NCBI GenBank assembly: GCA_023954815.1
Contig: JAGSHB010000028.1
Span: 1 to 43,655 of the forward strand
Direction: 5' to 3'
Length of the DNA stretch: 43,655 bases
From: Myxococcales bacterium
GTDB lineage: Bacteria > Myxococcota_A > UBA9042
Shown here: in pieces, positions 25,011-33,589 of the stretch
How positions within the stretch are numbered: position 1 is the first letter of the stretch
Layout of the letters: every line of letters begins with the position of its first letter
Position numbers and translations under genes: made by a program
Notes under the pieces: model-generated
Told to the model about the DNA's origin: nothing
The model's input: the letters and a program-made list of their open reading frames with translations, nothing else
Databases searched by the model: none

Positions 25011-25110
25011 GGGTACTGGCCTCCAGGCGGCCGCCAGCATAGCACTGTGAAGGAGGTGGGCAAAAGGGGGGGTGGGTTCGGTTAGAATCGATTGAGCGAT
25101 ACCGGGCCGC

Positions 25111-25131
25111 GTTCGTCGATCAACGACGAAC
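25111..25131. promoter_or_regulatory. Perfect inverted repeat upstream of bolA, possible operator
   Basis: GTTCGTCG (25111-25118), ATCAA, CGACGAAC (25124-25131). No T tract follows on either strand, so it is more likely an operator than a terminator. It lies between divergent genes starting at 25010 and 25273; the rest of this 262-base gap shows only a GGAGG at 25020-25024 and no other clear signal. Confidence 0.4.
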
Positions 25132-25272
25132 AGAATCATCAACACAGCTTGTGAAGTAGGACGGATTTAGTCCACGTTTTTCGCCATCTGCGGCACAAAC
25201 GATTGCCACGCTCGGCCGAATCCAGAACAATTCGCGTCCGCGCGCAACCACGCCCGCAGGAGACCACCATTT

Positions 25273-25524
25273 ATGGCCATTCCTATCGCTGCTAGTCCCA
25301 TGCAAGCCTTCATCGAAAAGCGCCTTTCCGAGGCCTTTCCTGAGGCAGACGTCGAGGTCCGTGACACGACGGGCGGAGGCGATCACTTTCAAGTCGACAT
25401 CGCGTCAAAGCAGTTCATCGATTTGAGCCGTATCGAGCAGCACCGGATGGTGTATGCGGCGTTGGGCGAGCGCGTCGGTCATGAAATTCACGCGCTGGGT
25501 CTGCGGACACGCCTACCAGAATAA
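25273..25524 (+). CDS. bolA: BolA/IbaG family protein
   Basis: 83 residues, the normal length of the family. The signature is complete: AFPEADVEVRDTTGGGDHFQ, then LSRIEQHRMVYAALGERVG and HEIHALGLRT. The His in QHR and the GGGDHF loop are the usual iron-sulfur ligand region. BolA proteins bind a [2Fe-2S] cluster shared with a monothiol glutaredoxin and act in iron-sulfur trafficking. The glutaredoxin gene follows after 76 bases. AGGAG lies ten bases before the ATG. Confidence 0.92.
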   Translation: MAIPIAASPMQAFIEKRLSEAFPEADVEVRDTTGGGDHFQVDIASKQFIDLSRIEQHRMVYAALGERVGHEIHALGLRTRLPE

Positions 25525-25600
25525 ACCGATCCCCCACGGCGCCTTCACCCCGGCGCCAAAAACGCGGCGGCAGAGGTCGCTCGCATGTAGAGAGGACACC

Positions 25601-25927
25601 ATGAGTGACGTACAGCAGCAGATCGAAGAAGTCGTCAAAGGCAACCCCATTGTGCTGTTCATGAAGGGCACACCCAACTTTCCGATGTGTGGGTTTTCGG
25701 CCCGCGTGGTCGACGCTCTCAAGCAGTCCGGCCAGCCGTTTCAGGCGGTCAACGTGCTCGCGGACCCAGAGGTTCGTGAGGGCATCAAGGTCTACGGCAA
25801 CTGGCCGACGATCCCGCAGCTGTACGTCGAAGGGCAGCTGATCGGCGGCTGCGACATCACCCTGGATATGTTTCAGTCCGGTGAACTCGCGCCCCTACTC
25901 GAAAAGGCCGCTACCGACGCATCATAA
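25601..25927 (+). CDS. grxD: Monothiol glutaredoxin (Grx4 type)
   Basis: 108 residues from ATG at 25601 with AGAGGA just upstream; a longer frame from 25454 runs across bolA and is discarded. The CGFS active site (Cys30) is present in TPNFPMCGFS, with Lys22 in LFMKG, the cis-Pro region NWPTIPQLYV and GGCDITLDM, which bind glutathione. Such proteins hold a glutathione-ligated [2Fe-2S] cluster and pass it to apoproteins, or pair with BolA. The two genes are adjacent and probably form one operon. Confidence 0.93.
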   Translation: MSDVQQQIEEVVKGNPIVLFMKGTPNFPMCGFSARVVDALKQSGQPFQAVNVLADPEVREGIKVYGNWPTIPQLYVEGQLIGGCDITLDMFQSGELAPLLEKAATDAS

Positions 25928-25948
25928 AACAACCGCAAAACACTGCGA

Positions 25949-26917
25949 TCAGCTCGGGCTCGCCATGAGGGCCTGCAGCTGATCGAGCGGTACGGTGTAC
26001 GTCGTTTTGCAGTAGTCGCACGTTGACTCCAACGGCTCACCACCATCGGCCAACTCTTGCAGATCGCTCTGCGGCAGTGTCGACAGCAGCGTGAGCACGC
26101 GCTCCGCTGAGCACGGGCAGAAAAAGCCCACGTCCTGCCGCGCAGCTTGATCCCAGTACAGACCACTCATCAGCGCGTTGGCCCAGCCCATAGCGTCTGG
26201 ATCGTCCGCGGTCATCCCGGTGCTCAGCTCGGGCAGCGTCTCGAGGTTGTTCACGAGGCAACCGAGATCTTCCTTGGTGCCCTCTGGCATCAGCTGCACC
26301 AGAAAACCCAGGGCATGCTCAACCGTACCTTCCGGGGTCACCTGCACATCGAGTCGCAGCAGGCTCAAGATCTGCTCACTCTCCATCAGGTAGCGCATCA
26401 ACAGCCCATCGATATCGTCGTGCTCCATGGTGATGGCGCTGCGATAGGTGGAACGCCCGGGCCGCGTACGGGCGACTTGCAGGGTGCCATTGCCGACCAA
26501 CAGCCCGTCATCCAGGGTCGCTTTGGGGTTGCGCACGGTTGCGCGCATGTGGCCTTCGGCGTAGCTATCGACGACAAAATTCCCCGCAGATCCAGCGTTT
26601 TTGCTGCCAAGCTGCAGCTGCTCGTCCGGGTTGAGACAGGCCCGCAGGAGCTGGGTGCCGGCCATGAGCTCACCCACCAGCTTGGCTGCCGCCGGACTAC
26701 AGCCAAGACGCTGCGTCGCTTGGTGCACCGCCTCAGTTGCGCGCACAACCAAGATACGAACCTCACCCTCACGCGTCAGCCCGCGCCAGAGCGTGTCTTC
26801 GGTGATCTCCGGCACGGTCGGCAAGGTCTGCGCGGGGGCAACTCGGCGCGCCTCACGAGCGAGCTTGTAGCGCTCAACAGGACTCAGATTGTCGGTATCG
26901 GTGATTGGGTCGGCCAT
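25949..26917 (-). CDS. hslO: Redox-regulated chaperone Hsp33
   Basis: 322 residues from ATG at 26917 (GGAGA upstream). The C-terminal zinc switch is intact: Cys267 and Cys269 in FFCPCS and Cys300 and Cys303 in CDYC. The core shows VGELMAGTQLLRACL and NGTLQVARTRPGRSTYRS, typical of the substrate-binding domain. Hsp33 loses zinc and becomes an active holdase on oxidative plus heat stress. It converges on the glutaredoxin gene with 21 bases between stops, so three redox genes sit together. Its upstream region holds one copy of the structured intergenic element. Confidence 0.92.
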   Translation of the reverse strand: MADPITDTDNLSPVERYKLAREARRVAPAQTLPTVPEITEDTLWRGLTREGEVRILVVRATEAVHQATQRLGCSPAAAKLVGELMAGTQLLRACLNPDEQLQLGSKNAGSAGNFVVDSYAEGHMRATVRNPKATLDDGLLVGNGTLQVARTRPGRSTYRSAITMEHDDIDGLLMRYLMESEQILSLLRLDVQVTPEGTVEHALGFLVQLMPEGTKEDLGCLVNNLETLPELSTGMTADDPDAMGWANALMSGLYWDQAARQDVGFFCPCSAERVLTLLSTLPQSDLQELADGGEPLESTCDYCKTTYTVPLDQLQALMASPS

Positions 26918-27029
26918 GGATTCTCCAGCGGTCCAGATTCCGCTTGATGTCAAAGTTGGGGGCGCTTGTGGCCCGCCGATGTACAGAAAATTGGCGGCGT
27001 ACACGGGCACGAATATCAGCTGCGTCACT

Positions 27030-27115
27030 CTAGCAGCGTGCGGCGTAATTAAAATTACTGTCGCAGCACGCTGCTAGTTTTCTTTTCTATTGGGGGGGGC
27101 TAACAGCGCCCCCAG
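27030..27115 (-). repeat. Structured intergenic element, copy 1
   Basis: A long hairpin has perfect arms TAGCAGCGTGC (27031-27041) and GCACGCTGCTA (27066-27076), with an inner palindrome GTAATT/AATTAC (27045-27050, 27053-27058). On the plus strand a pyrimidine tract TTTTCTTTTCTATT (27078-27091) follows, then a short G/C hairpin to 27115. Read on the minus strand (the direction of both flanking genes) the order is G/C hairpin, A-rich linker GAAAAGAAAA, long hairpin, hslO. The element is nearly the same as the copy at 29062 and lies in the same orientation. The rest of the 287-base gap to the ATPase stop shows no gene. Confidence 0.85.
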
Positions 27116-27204
27116 TCACGGCGAGCCGCGACTTCCCCATCCGAGCAGACAGCGCCCCATGGGGTGCGTCTCCAAAAAAACGAGGAAAAGCGCAGTCTGC
27201 TAGG

Positions 27205-29016
27205 CTAGAAAGCAGAATCGACCGTGACGCGCAGCACCTCGTCGAAGGAGGTCAATCCTAGGGCGAGCTTCTTGATCGAGGCTTGCCGTAACGTCAACAT
27301 CCCATCGCGCTGGGCCTGCCGCCCAAGCTCTCCAGCGTCGGCCCCATCGATGATCGCGCGCTTGAGTTTTTCGTTGCTGGTCATCACTTCGAACACACCG
27401 AGGCGACCCTTGAGACCGATGCCGCGGCAACGCGCACAACCAGCCCCGTGATAGACCGGGAACGTCTCGCCCTTGCGCAGCTCCAAGCCCAGCGCCGCGG
27501 CCTGTTCGACCGAAAGCTGCGCCTCTTCGCGACAATGTAGGCACACCTTCCGCAGCAGGCGCTGGGCGACCACCCCGACGAGCGTCGTGGCCAACATGAA
27601 CGGCTCAGCACCCAGATCGAGCATCCGACCAATGGTTGATGGGGCGTCGTTGGTGTGCACCGTCGCGAGGACGAGGTGTCCCGTCAGCGCGGCTTGAATC
27701 GCGTTGCGCGCCGTCTCGGTGTCGCGCACCTCGCCCACCATGATCACGTCGGGATCTTGGCGTAGCAGCGTGCGCAGCAGTGAGTCGAAGGTCAGGCCCA
27801 ACCGCGGGTTGACAGCCGTCTGGTTGAACTGCTCGACGACCATCTCGATGGGATCTTCAATGGTACAGACGTTGACCGTGGGCGAGGCGATCGCCCGGAG
27901 CGCCGAGTAGAGCGTCGTCGTCTTACCGCTGCCGGTCGGGCCGGTGACCAGAATCAGGCCGTTGGGCCGGCGAATAAAGGAGCGAAACTGCTCCAGCTCC
28001 CCAGCAAAGAGACCGAGCTGATCGATGTCCTGGAACAGCACTTGCGGATCGAAGAAGCGAATCACCGCCTTTTCGCCAAAAGCCGTCGGCATGGTCGAGA
28101 TACGCAGCTCCACCTCGACATCATTGTGCGCGAGCTTGATCCGACCATCCTGCGGGCGGCGCTTTTCTGCGATATCGAGACGCGCGAGGGTCTTGATCCG
28201 GGAGACGACCGCCTTGTGGACGACCCGCGGTAGCTCCTGGACCTTGTGCAGCACACCGTCGATCCGCAGCCGCACGTGGCTCACCTCGCGCTTGGGCTCG
28301 ATGTGCAGATCGGACGCGCGTTGATCCAGGGCGTACTTGAGCAGGAACTCGACCGCGTGAACCACGTGGCGATCGTCACTGTCGACCCCCTGACGCCCGG
28401 CTGACAGGCGAACGAGCTGCTCGAGGTTGCCAAAGTCCGTGCCACCATCGCTGAGCTCGGCGACGGCACCTTTAACGGACGCACGAAACCGGAACACCTC
28501 ATCCAAGACACGCTGAATATCAGAGGCTTGGGCAACGACGACATCGACGGGACACTTGGCGCGCGTCGCCATGGTCGCGATGACCTCTTGATCGAAGGGG
28601 TTTTCCATCGCCAAGACGAGGTGACCGTTTTCAAACCCCAGCGGCAGGACCCGATTGCGGCGCGCAAAGGCAAAACTGACGGCGCTGGTCACGGTCTGCG
28701 GGTCGATGCGCAGGGGATCGATGTTGACGAACCCGACCCCTGCCCGCTCAGCGACAGCCTGCTGAATTCGGGCTTCCGTGATCTGCCCACGCCCACGGGC
28801 CGGCAGGCGAAAACTGGCGATCACCTCTGGCCAGGTCACGGGAACGTCGGAGCGGCCGTCCTTTTCCCGCTCGCGCTCGAGCCGCTTGCGTTGCCCAACG
28901 GCCTTCATACGCACATCGGCCACGCGAGGCGCCTCGAGCACAGCGGCTTGCACGAGCAGTTCGAGCAGCGTGTCGAGATTCAGCGGTGGGTTGGCGCGCG
29001 GGGTCTCTCGGCTCAA
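27205..29016 (-). CDS. Type IV pilus / type II secretion assembly ATPase (PilB/GspE family)
   Basis: 603 residues. An MshEN-like N-terminal domain lies at about 76-175. The ATPase domain has Walker A GPTGSGKTTT (359-368), the Asp box TIEDPIE, Walker B in DPDVIMVGEVRDTETA, the His box LVLATVHTNDAPS and, near the end, the zinc Cys pairs CLHC and CARC. These hexamers power pilus extension or pseudopilus assembly at the inner membrane. The Cys tetrad and MshEN region point to PilB/GspE/MshE rather than PilT. The start is TTG at 29016 without a strong ribosome site. No other pilus or secretion gene adjoins it; a pilin gene lies 13 kb away. Confidence 0.9.
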   Translation of the reverse strand: MSRETPRANPPLNLDTLLELLVQAAVLEAPRVADVRMKAVGQRKRLEREREKDGRSDVPVTWPEVIASFRLPARGRGQITEARIQQAVAERAGVGFVNIDPLRIDPQTVTSAVSFAFARRNRVLPLGFENGHLVLAMENPFDQEVIATMATRAKCPVDVVVAQASDIQRVLDEVFRFRASVKGAVAELSDGGTDFGNLEQLVRLSAGRQGVDSDDRHVVHAVEFLLKYALDQRASDLHIEPKREVSHVRLRIDGVLHKVQELPRVVHKAVVSRIKTLARLDIAEKRRPQDGRIKLAHNDVEVELRISTMPTAFGEKAVIRFFDPQVLFQDIDQLGLFAGELEQFRSFIRRPNGLILVTGPTGSGKTTTLYSALRAIASPTVNVCTIEDPIEMVVEQFNQTAVNPRLGLTFDSLLRTLLRQDPDVIMVGEVRDTETARNAIQAALTGHLVLATVHTNDAPSTIGRMLDLGAEPFMLATTLVGVVAQRLLRKVCLHCREEAQLSVEQAAALGLELRKGETFPVYHGAGCARCRGIGLKGRLGVFEVMTSNEKLKRAIIDGADAGELGRQAQRDGMLTLRQASIKKLALGLTSFDEVLRVTVDSAF

Positions 29017-29061
29017 GCGTCAGATCCGAAGCAGAAGGGACGGCATCGTCCGCTTGCTATC

Positions 29062-29143
29062 TTAGCAGTGTGCGGCGTAATTGAAATTACTGTCGCAGCA
29101 CACTGCTACTTTTCTTTTCTATTTGGGGACTAGAGCGCCCCAG
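29062..29143 (-). repeat. Structured intergenic element, copy 2
   Basis: Arms TAGCAGTGTGC (29063-29073) and GCACACTGCTA (29098-29108), inner palindrome GTAATT/AATTAC (29077-29082, 29085-29090), pyrimidine tract CTTTTCTTTTCTATTT, then a short hairpin TGGGG/CCCCA (29124-29128, 29138-29142). Over about 62 bases it differs from copy 1 at four places, two of which form one compensatory pair (C27037-G27070 versus T29069-A29102). It lies 46 bases upstream of the ATPase start and just after the ttcA stop. Confidence 0.85.
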
Positions 29144-29167
29144 CTGCGGCAGACACAACCGTCGAAC

Positions 29168-30079
29168 TCAGGAAAATGCGTCGAGCTGATCGTCAGCGGT
29201 GTCTGTGAGCCGTGTGTTGAAGTCGAACTGCTTGCGATCGAGGAGAAATCGCGGATGCAGGTTCTTCATCGCGTTGAGCGCGCTCGGCAGGGCACCTGGG
29301 TAGACATCGTCAATCTGCCCCAGCAACTGCTCCATTTGGGCGCGCTTGAGATCTTCCTGGCGGCTGCACAACGAGCACGGAATCAACGGCCACGGCTGAT
29401 GACCGGCGTAGGCGATGATCATCTTCTCGGGCACGTAGGACAGCGGCCGAATCAGCACATTTGCCCCGTCATCACTCATCAATTTTGCTGGCATCGCTTT
29501 GAGCTGACCGCAGAAGAAGAAGTTCAGCATGAACGTCGCCAGGATGTCGTCACGATGGTGACCGAGCGCGACCTTGGTGCACCCGAGACGCTTCGCAGCG
29601 CTGTACAAAATGCCCCGGCGCAACCGGCTACAAAGCGAGCAGGTCGTCTTGCCTGGCTCCAGCTTGCTGAGCACAACGTCGTAGGTGTGCTCGTGGATGA
29701 TCTCGTAGGGAGAGCCGCAGTTCTTGAGGTAATTCTCGAGGGTATCGAGCGGAAAGCCGGGGTGACCCTGATCGAGGTGCACCGCCACAATCTCAAAGTT
29801 GAACGGCGCACGGCGCTGAGCGCGCTGCAAGAAGTGAAGCAGTGCGTAGCTGTCTTTACCGCCCGACATGCAGACCATGACCTTGTCGCCCTCTTCGAGC
29901 ATGTCGTAGTCGTGGGTGGCCTTGGTGACCAGATACGCGATGCGCTTTTCGAGCTTTGCCGGGTCGTCCGGGATCTTCATCCGGAGCGGGGCGGCAGGCG
30001 CAGCGCCACTTTCGAGCTGACCCAACGCCAGTTTTGGAGCGGTTGGCGCGGAAGGTATTACGGGCAGGCTGGTGGTCAC
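29168..30079 (-). CDS. ttcA: tRNA 2-thiocytidine(32) synthetase
   Basis: 303 residues from GTG at 30079, chosen because GGAG lies six bases upstream; a GTG at 30136 has none. The PP-loop SGGKDS (72-77) binds ATP, and two CxxC pairs, CSLC at 147-150 and again at 235-238, match the cluster-binding cysteines of TtcA. GHHRDDILATFMLN is the family's conserved HHxDD region. The enzyme adds sulfur to C32 of some tRNAs. The first 30 residues are a Pro/Ala-rich extension. The 246 bases between this gene and the H1-like gene show no further feature. Confidence 0.9.
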   Translation of the reverse strand: MTTSLPVIPSAPTAPKLALGQLESGAAPAAPLRMKIPDDPAKLEKRIAYLVTKATHDYDMLEEGDKVMVCMSGGKDSYALLHFLQRAQRRAPFNFEIVAVHLDQGHPGFPLDTLENYLKNCGSPYEIIHEHTYDVVLSKLEPGKTTCSLCSRLRRGILYSAAKRLGCTKVALGHHRDDILATFMLNFFFCGQLKAMPAKLMSDDGANVLIRPLSYVPEKMIIAYAGHQPWPLIPCSLCSRQEDLKRAQMEQLLGQIDDVYPGALPSALNAMKNLHPRFLLDRKQFDFNTRLTDTADDQLDAFS

Positions 30080-30325
30080 GACGCTCTCCGCGTTTGAGGG
30101 GTCACACAGGCGCGGCGACCGAATGGCTGTGCGCACGAGTGGGCAAGCCAGCGCGCGGCGGCGGTGTTCCTACCAGAGCGTGCGTGGGACAACAACGCAA
30201 AAATAGACGCAGCGCCGCGGTCATAGGACATCAGCGAAGCAATCATGGGACAGGCGGACCCTGCGAAAGGGCGCGGATCCGACTAGCGTAGGTCGTGCCG
30301 CCCAAAGAGCGGCAACGCGGATGGA

Positions 30326-30697
30326 CTACTTCTTGGCAGGGGCCTTTTTCGCCGGTGCCTTCTTGGCAGGTGCAGCCTTCTTTGCAGGCGCAGCTTCCTT
30401 CGCCGGGGCGGCCTTTGCTGGCGCGGCCTTCGCTGGTGCTGCCTTCGCTGGCGCCTTGGCAGCGGGGGCGGCGGCGGCGGCGGGCGCAGCGAGCGCTGAG
30501 ACGACGGCGCTACTGTCACCAGCGACGCCATCAAGCGCACCGGAGATGGCCTTCAGAGCGGCAGCATCGTAGGACGCGCCCTTGTCGACACCGGCGGCGG
30601 CCAGGACCTCCGACGCGATGGTGCGAGCGCTGGCATAGTCCCAACGCTTCTCGAATGCGAGGATCAGATCGGCGTGGCTGGTTCCGGTAGCGGCCAT
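30326..30697 (-). CDS. H1-like protein with Ala/Lys/Pro repeat tail
   Basis: 123 residues from ATG at 30697 with AAGGAG seven bases upstream; the longer frame to 30805 lacks this. Residues 1-68 form a small helical domain (HADLILAFEKRWDYASARTI, then AGVDKGASYDAAALKAI). The rest is a run of KAAPA and KKAPA pentapeptides like the tails of bacterial histone H1-type proteins (AlgP, Hc1). Such tails bind DNA by charge. The globular part I do not recognise. Repeated GCC/GCT-rich DNA underlies the tail, so its length may vary between strains. Confidence 0.75.
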   Translation of the reverse strand: MAATGTSHADLILAFEKRWDYASARTIASEVLAAAGVDKGASYDAAALKAISGALDGVAGDSSAVVSALAAPAAAAAPAAKAPAKAAPAKAAPAKAAPAKEAAPAKKAAPAKKAPAKKAPAKK

Positions 30698-30852
30698 AGC
30701 AAGCTCCTTCGAGATATGTTCGTTGGTGAGCGGTGTCCCAACAGTGTAGCGAATCGTGTCGCCGCAAATGTACGACCAGACGATCCCGGCGGCAAGTTTG
30801 CCCACAGTCCACCACTTTGCGGGTAGTTGTGAGGGGGCTCACCGGTCCCAAA

Positions 30853-30880
30853 TTGAATCTCTGTCGCCTGCGCACAGAAT
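30853..30880 (+). promoter_or_regulatory. Possible promoter of the large lipoprotein gene
   Basis: TTGAAT (30853-30858), 16 bases, CAGAAT (30875-30880), about 31 bases before the ATG at 30912. Four of six matches in each box; it lies in the divergent gap behind the H1-like gene. Confidence 0.4.
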
Positions 30881-30911
30881 GCGCTAGTCTTCGGCGGCCT
30901 GAGAGGTCTCC

Positions 30912-32804
30912 ATGCTGCGTACGAACTTGCAACTTTCAGCTTTTATCGTGCTGATCACATTCGGTCTGGCCTCGTGCGGAACCGAGTATGTCAACGGCAC
31001 CGTCGTCATGGCGGACGGCACCAGCGACACGGGCCTGAGCTTCATTGGCTCGGATGTGGGCGCAGGAGCAACGACGGACGCAGCCGGCGATGCAGGCGCG
31101 GCAAGCGATGCAGAAGGGGACATCGAGACCAAGCGCGAGATCATCGTGCTGCTCAACACTCAACAGCCGCAGGTTCTGGCCCCGAACGGCCTTCTTCCAG
31201 TCAACATCAAGGTCATCGACTACAGCCTGGGCGCGCCAGCTGCGGGCGTGGCCGTATTTTATGAAGTCGTCGAAAACCTGAGCAACGGTCCCGGCACCTT
31301 CGACTCGATGATGACCGGCACTGACAACAAAGGGCTGACCGGCACCGTGTTCCGCGCCAACAAGGGCCCGATGCAGCAGTACAAGGTCAAGGTCAGCTGC
31401 GCGGGCGCCGACCCGGTGTTTTTCCAAGTCAAGGTCACGGATACGCCGAAGGGCAACATCCGCGTCACGATGAACTACGACAATCAGCTGCAGATCGGCC
31501 AAGTGACGGTCCGGTTGATGCCGATGCCATTTACGTGCGCGTCGTTCAAAGCGATCTACCCGCCGGCTGGCTACGTGGGGAGCAAGAGCAGCTTCTTGGC
31601 CGACAAACCCAAGTTCAGCGATCTACAAGCCAACAAGAAGTACGGCATCTATCTCGTCGCCAAGGACGCCAGCAACCATCTGGCTGCGGCAGGGTGCGCC
31701 GACGGCATCTTGGTGCTGGATCAACAGACCACCGAAGTGACGGTCACGGTCAAGACGCTCGCCCTCCAAGCGGCCGGTCCCTACGACATGATCAACCACT
31801 TCGATTTCACCGGCGCGATCCCAGGCACGCTCGGTAAGATCCTCGATGGCGCGGTGCAAATCTTCTACGATCCCGGCGCGTTTATCGTCAGCCAGGTGAA
31901 GAACCTGATCAAACAATTCCTGCCGTCCATCATCGTCAACGCGGCGTTTGGCTTGTTCGAAAAACAGCTCGCGAAGGTGATGACCGACTGGCTGCTCAAC
32001 AGCTCGCCCAAGTGGCTGCAGGACTTTTTCGGCATCGGCCAGGACGTACTGCAAATCGTTAAAAAGCTCGAAATGCTGGGGATATTGAAGATCTTCAAGG
32101 TCTCCAACGACTTCTTTATCAAGGGCGAGATCAACTTTACCGGGGTGAACCTGTACTGGAAGCTCGGGTGTAAGAAGGGCACGCCAGGCTACGCCACCTG
32201 CGGCAAGGTCGGCTGTGACGAAAAGAAGAAGGACTACGCCACCTGCGCGACCTTCGACATGGCCAAGAGCATCAACGACCCGAACTTCCCGCTCGACCTG
32301 CTCGCTGGCACGTTGACGGGCACGATCAGCGCGCAGACCAAGCTGACCATCGACGCAAGCACGATCAAGCTCAACTACGGCAAGCTGATCATGTATGTGC
32401 TCACCCACGTGGTGCTCAAGCAGATCACCGGCGAGACCAGCTTTGCCGGCGCCATGAGCAAGTTGGTCAACTGCGCGGGCATCGCCAAGGGGATTGGCTC
32501 GTCGATCCTCGGCAAATTGGGCCTCAAGGAATCGAAGGTCAAAGGCGCGTGCGATAGCGCCGTGTCCCTGCTGGTGCTGCCGATTGAACAGATGCTGCTG
32601 GGCCTGAAGATGGACTCCAACCTGATGCTGCAAGGCAAGGGTACGCTGGAGGACGACAAGCCAGGCATCGGTCCCGGTAAGGACTGGATCGGGGACCTGA
32701 AGGTCGATCGGATCATCAACGGCATCTGGACCGGCACGATCGTGTCTGGCACGCCTGGCAAGCCCTTCAAGGGCGACTTTTCAGCGGTTCGCCAAGAGCT
32801 CTAA
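30912..32804 (+). CDS. Large lipoprotein with Ig-like domain, unrecognised
   Basis: 630 residues. Lipoprotein signal FIVLITFGLASC with lipid Cys22. An Asp/Ala/Gly-rich linker follows (residues 45-75). Residues about 80-180 resemble a Big1/invasin-type Ig-like domain (VLAPNGLLPVNIKVIDYSLG, DNKGLTGTVFRANKG, VKVSCAGADPV). The long remainder is mixed helix and strand with several Cys and stretches of amphipathic helix (GAFIVSQVKNLIKQFLPSII). It ends in beta strands. Surface or periplasmic location is expected. GAGAGGT precedes the ATG. Family not recognised. Confidence 0.75.
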   Translation: MLRTNLQLSAFIVLITFGLASCGTEYVNGTVVMADGTSDTGLSFIGSDVGAGATTDAAGDAGAASDAEGDIETKREIIVLLNTQQPQVLAPNGLLPVNIKVIDYSLGAPAAGVAVFYEVVENLSNGPGTFDSMMTGTDNKGLTGTVFRANKGPMQQYKVKVSCAGADPVFFQVKVTDTPKGNIRVTMNYDNQLQIGQVTVRLMPMPFTCASFKAIYPPAGYVGSKSSFLADKPKFSDLQANKKYGIYLVAKDASNHLAAAGCADGILVLDQQTTEVTVTVKTLALQAAGPYDMINHFDFTGAIPGTLGKILDGAVQIFYDPGAFIVSQVKNLIKQFLPSIIVNAAFGLFEKQLAKVMTDWLLNSSPKWLQDFFGIGQDVLQIVKKLEMLGILKIFKVSNDFFIKGEINFTGVNLYWKLGCKKGTPGYATCGKVGCDEKKKDYATCATFDMAKSINDPNFPLDLLAGTLTGTISAQTKLTIDASTIKLNYGKLIMYVLTHVVLKQITGETSFAGAMSKLVNCAGIAKGIGSSILGKLGLKESKVKGACDSAVSLLVLPIEQMLLGLKMDSNLMLQGKGTLEDDKPGIGPGKDWIGDLKVDRIINGIWTGTIVSGTPGKPFKGDFSAVRQEL

Positions 32805-32963
32805 TCCACCGAAGCCCCCCAGGCCGACGGTGCTAAAGCGCCAAACCTGCGATGTGCGGGGCGTTGGCAGCGCTGACACCGCTTCCTTTGCAATCGCTCG
32901 CCGTTTCGACTAACTCACCCGTCGCTGATGGCCTGAACTCGGCCCAACGTCCATCGAGGTAAG

Positions 32964-33503
32964 ATGTACATCGCGAAACTTTCATCTGCGGCGGTTGTCG
33001 GCTGTCTGTTGACGATGGTGGTGGCTTGCAGCGCGCCGCCTATCGAGCGTTTGCATGGTGAGCCCAAAGCGGCCGACGCGTTTACGAAGGCGCGCAATCC
33101 CGCACCAGGGGCAGCGGACGCTATCAATCGCTTCATCGCGTCGGTACGGGCCGGGCAGGTCGAGCAGGCCTACGAGCAGCTCAGCAAGAAGACGCGTATG
33201 GCGCTCGAAGCACGGGCGCGCACGACGGGGCTGAGAGGGATCGATCTGCTGCGGCCAGCTGGCCCGAATGTCAGCCCAGCGGCGCGCAAATTCTATGTGA
33301 CAGACGCGATCGCCACCTTTGCGATGACCGACCTCAAGACGATTCGGGTGGGCGAGCGACCCTGGCCGGCGGGCAAGCCCCACGACGGCACGGGCCTGAC
33401 CTGGATCGTTGAGTTGGTCAGTAAGTCGGGCAAGACCCGGCAGGTGAAGCTGGTCTTTGAAGGCGTGCTCTGGCGCATCCACAACCCCAGCCTGAAAATG
33501 TGA
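32964..33503 (+). CDS. Small lipoprotein, unrecognised
   Basis: 179 residues. Signal SSAAVVGCLLTMVVAC, lipid Cys22. After a linker, residues 50-100 form an Ala-rich helical part (AADAINRFIASVRAGQVEQA, then YEQLSKKTRMALEARA), followed by strands (GTGLTWIVELVSKSGKTRQV, then KLVFEGVLWRIHNPSL). The helix-then-sheet plan recalls NTF2-like or DUF4878-type lipoproteins, in which the last strands form a curved sheet; this is a guess. A gap of 159 bases separates it from the large lipoprotein. Confidence 0.7.
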   Translation: MYIAKLSSAAVVGCLLTMVVACSAPPIERLHGEPKAADAFTKARNPAPGAADAINRFIASVRAGQVEQAYEQLSKKTRMALEARARTTGLRGIDLLRPAGPNVSPAARKFYVTDAIATFAMTDLKTIRVGERPWPAGKPHDGTGLTWIVELVSKSGKTRQVKLVFEGVLWRIHNPSLKM

Positions 33504-33509
33504 GCGCTA

Positions 33510-33530
33510 GGCTGAGCACCTGACTCAGCC
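33510..33530 (+). terminator. Hairpin between lipoprotein gene and miaB
   Basis: GGCTGAG (33510-33516) and CTCAGCC (33524-33530) pair perfectly around a seven-base loop, seven bases after the lipoprotein stop. There is no T tract, so it may only pause transcription or protect the upstream mRNA. Confidence 0.35.
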
Positions 33531-33589
33531 CTGACCGGAGAACTCCCCCGATGATTACGACGATGGCGCACGATGAAGAGGAGTCCGCA

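Noticed and set aside
27078-27091. Rho-independent terminators formed by the long hairpin plus T-rich tract
   Set aside because: They would act on the plus strand, where no gene runs into them; both neighbours of each copy are on the minus strand. The tract is also interrupted by C.
29081-30097. 338-residue plus-strand frame opposite ttcA
   Set aside because: It begins inside the palindromic element and then mirrors the well-supported ttcA gene; no family features.
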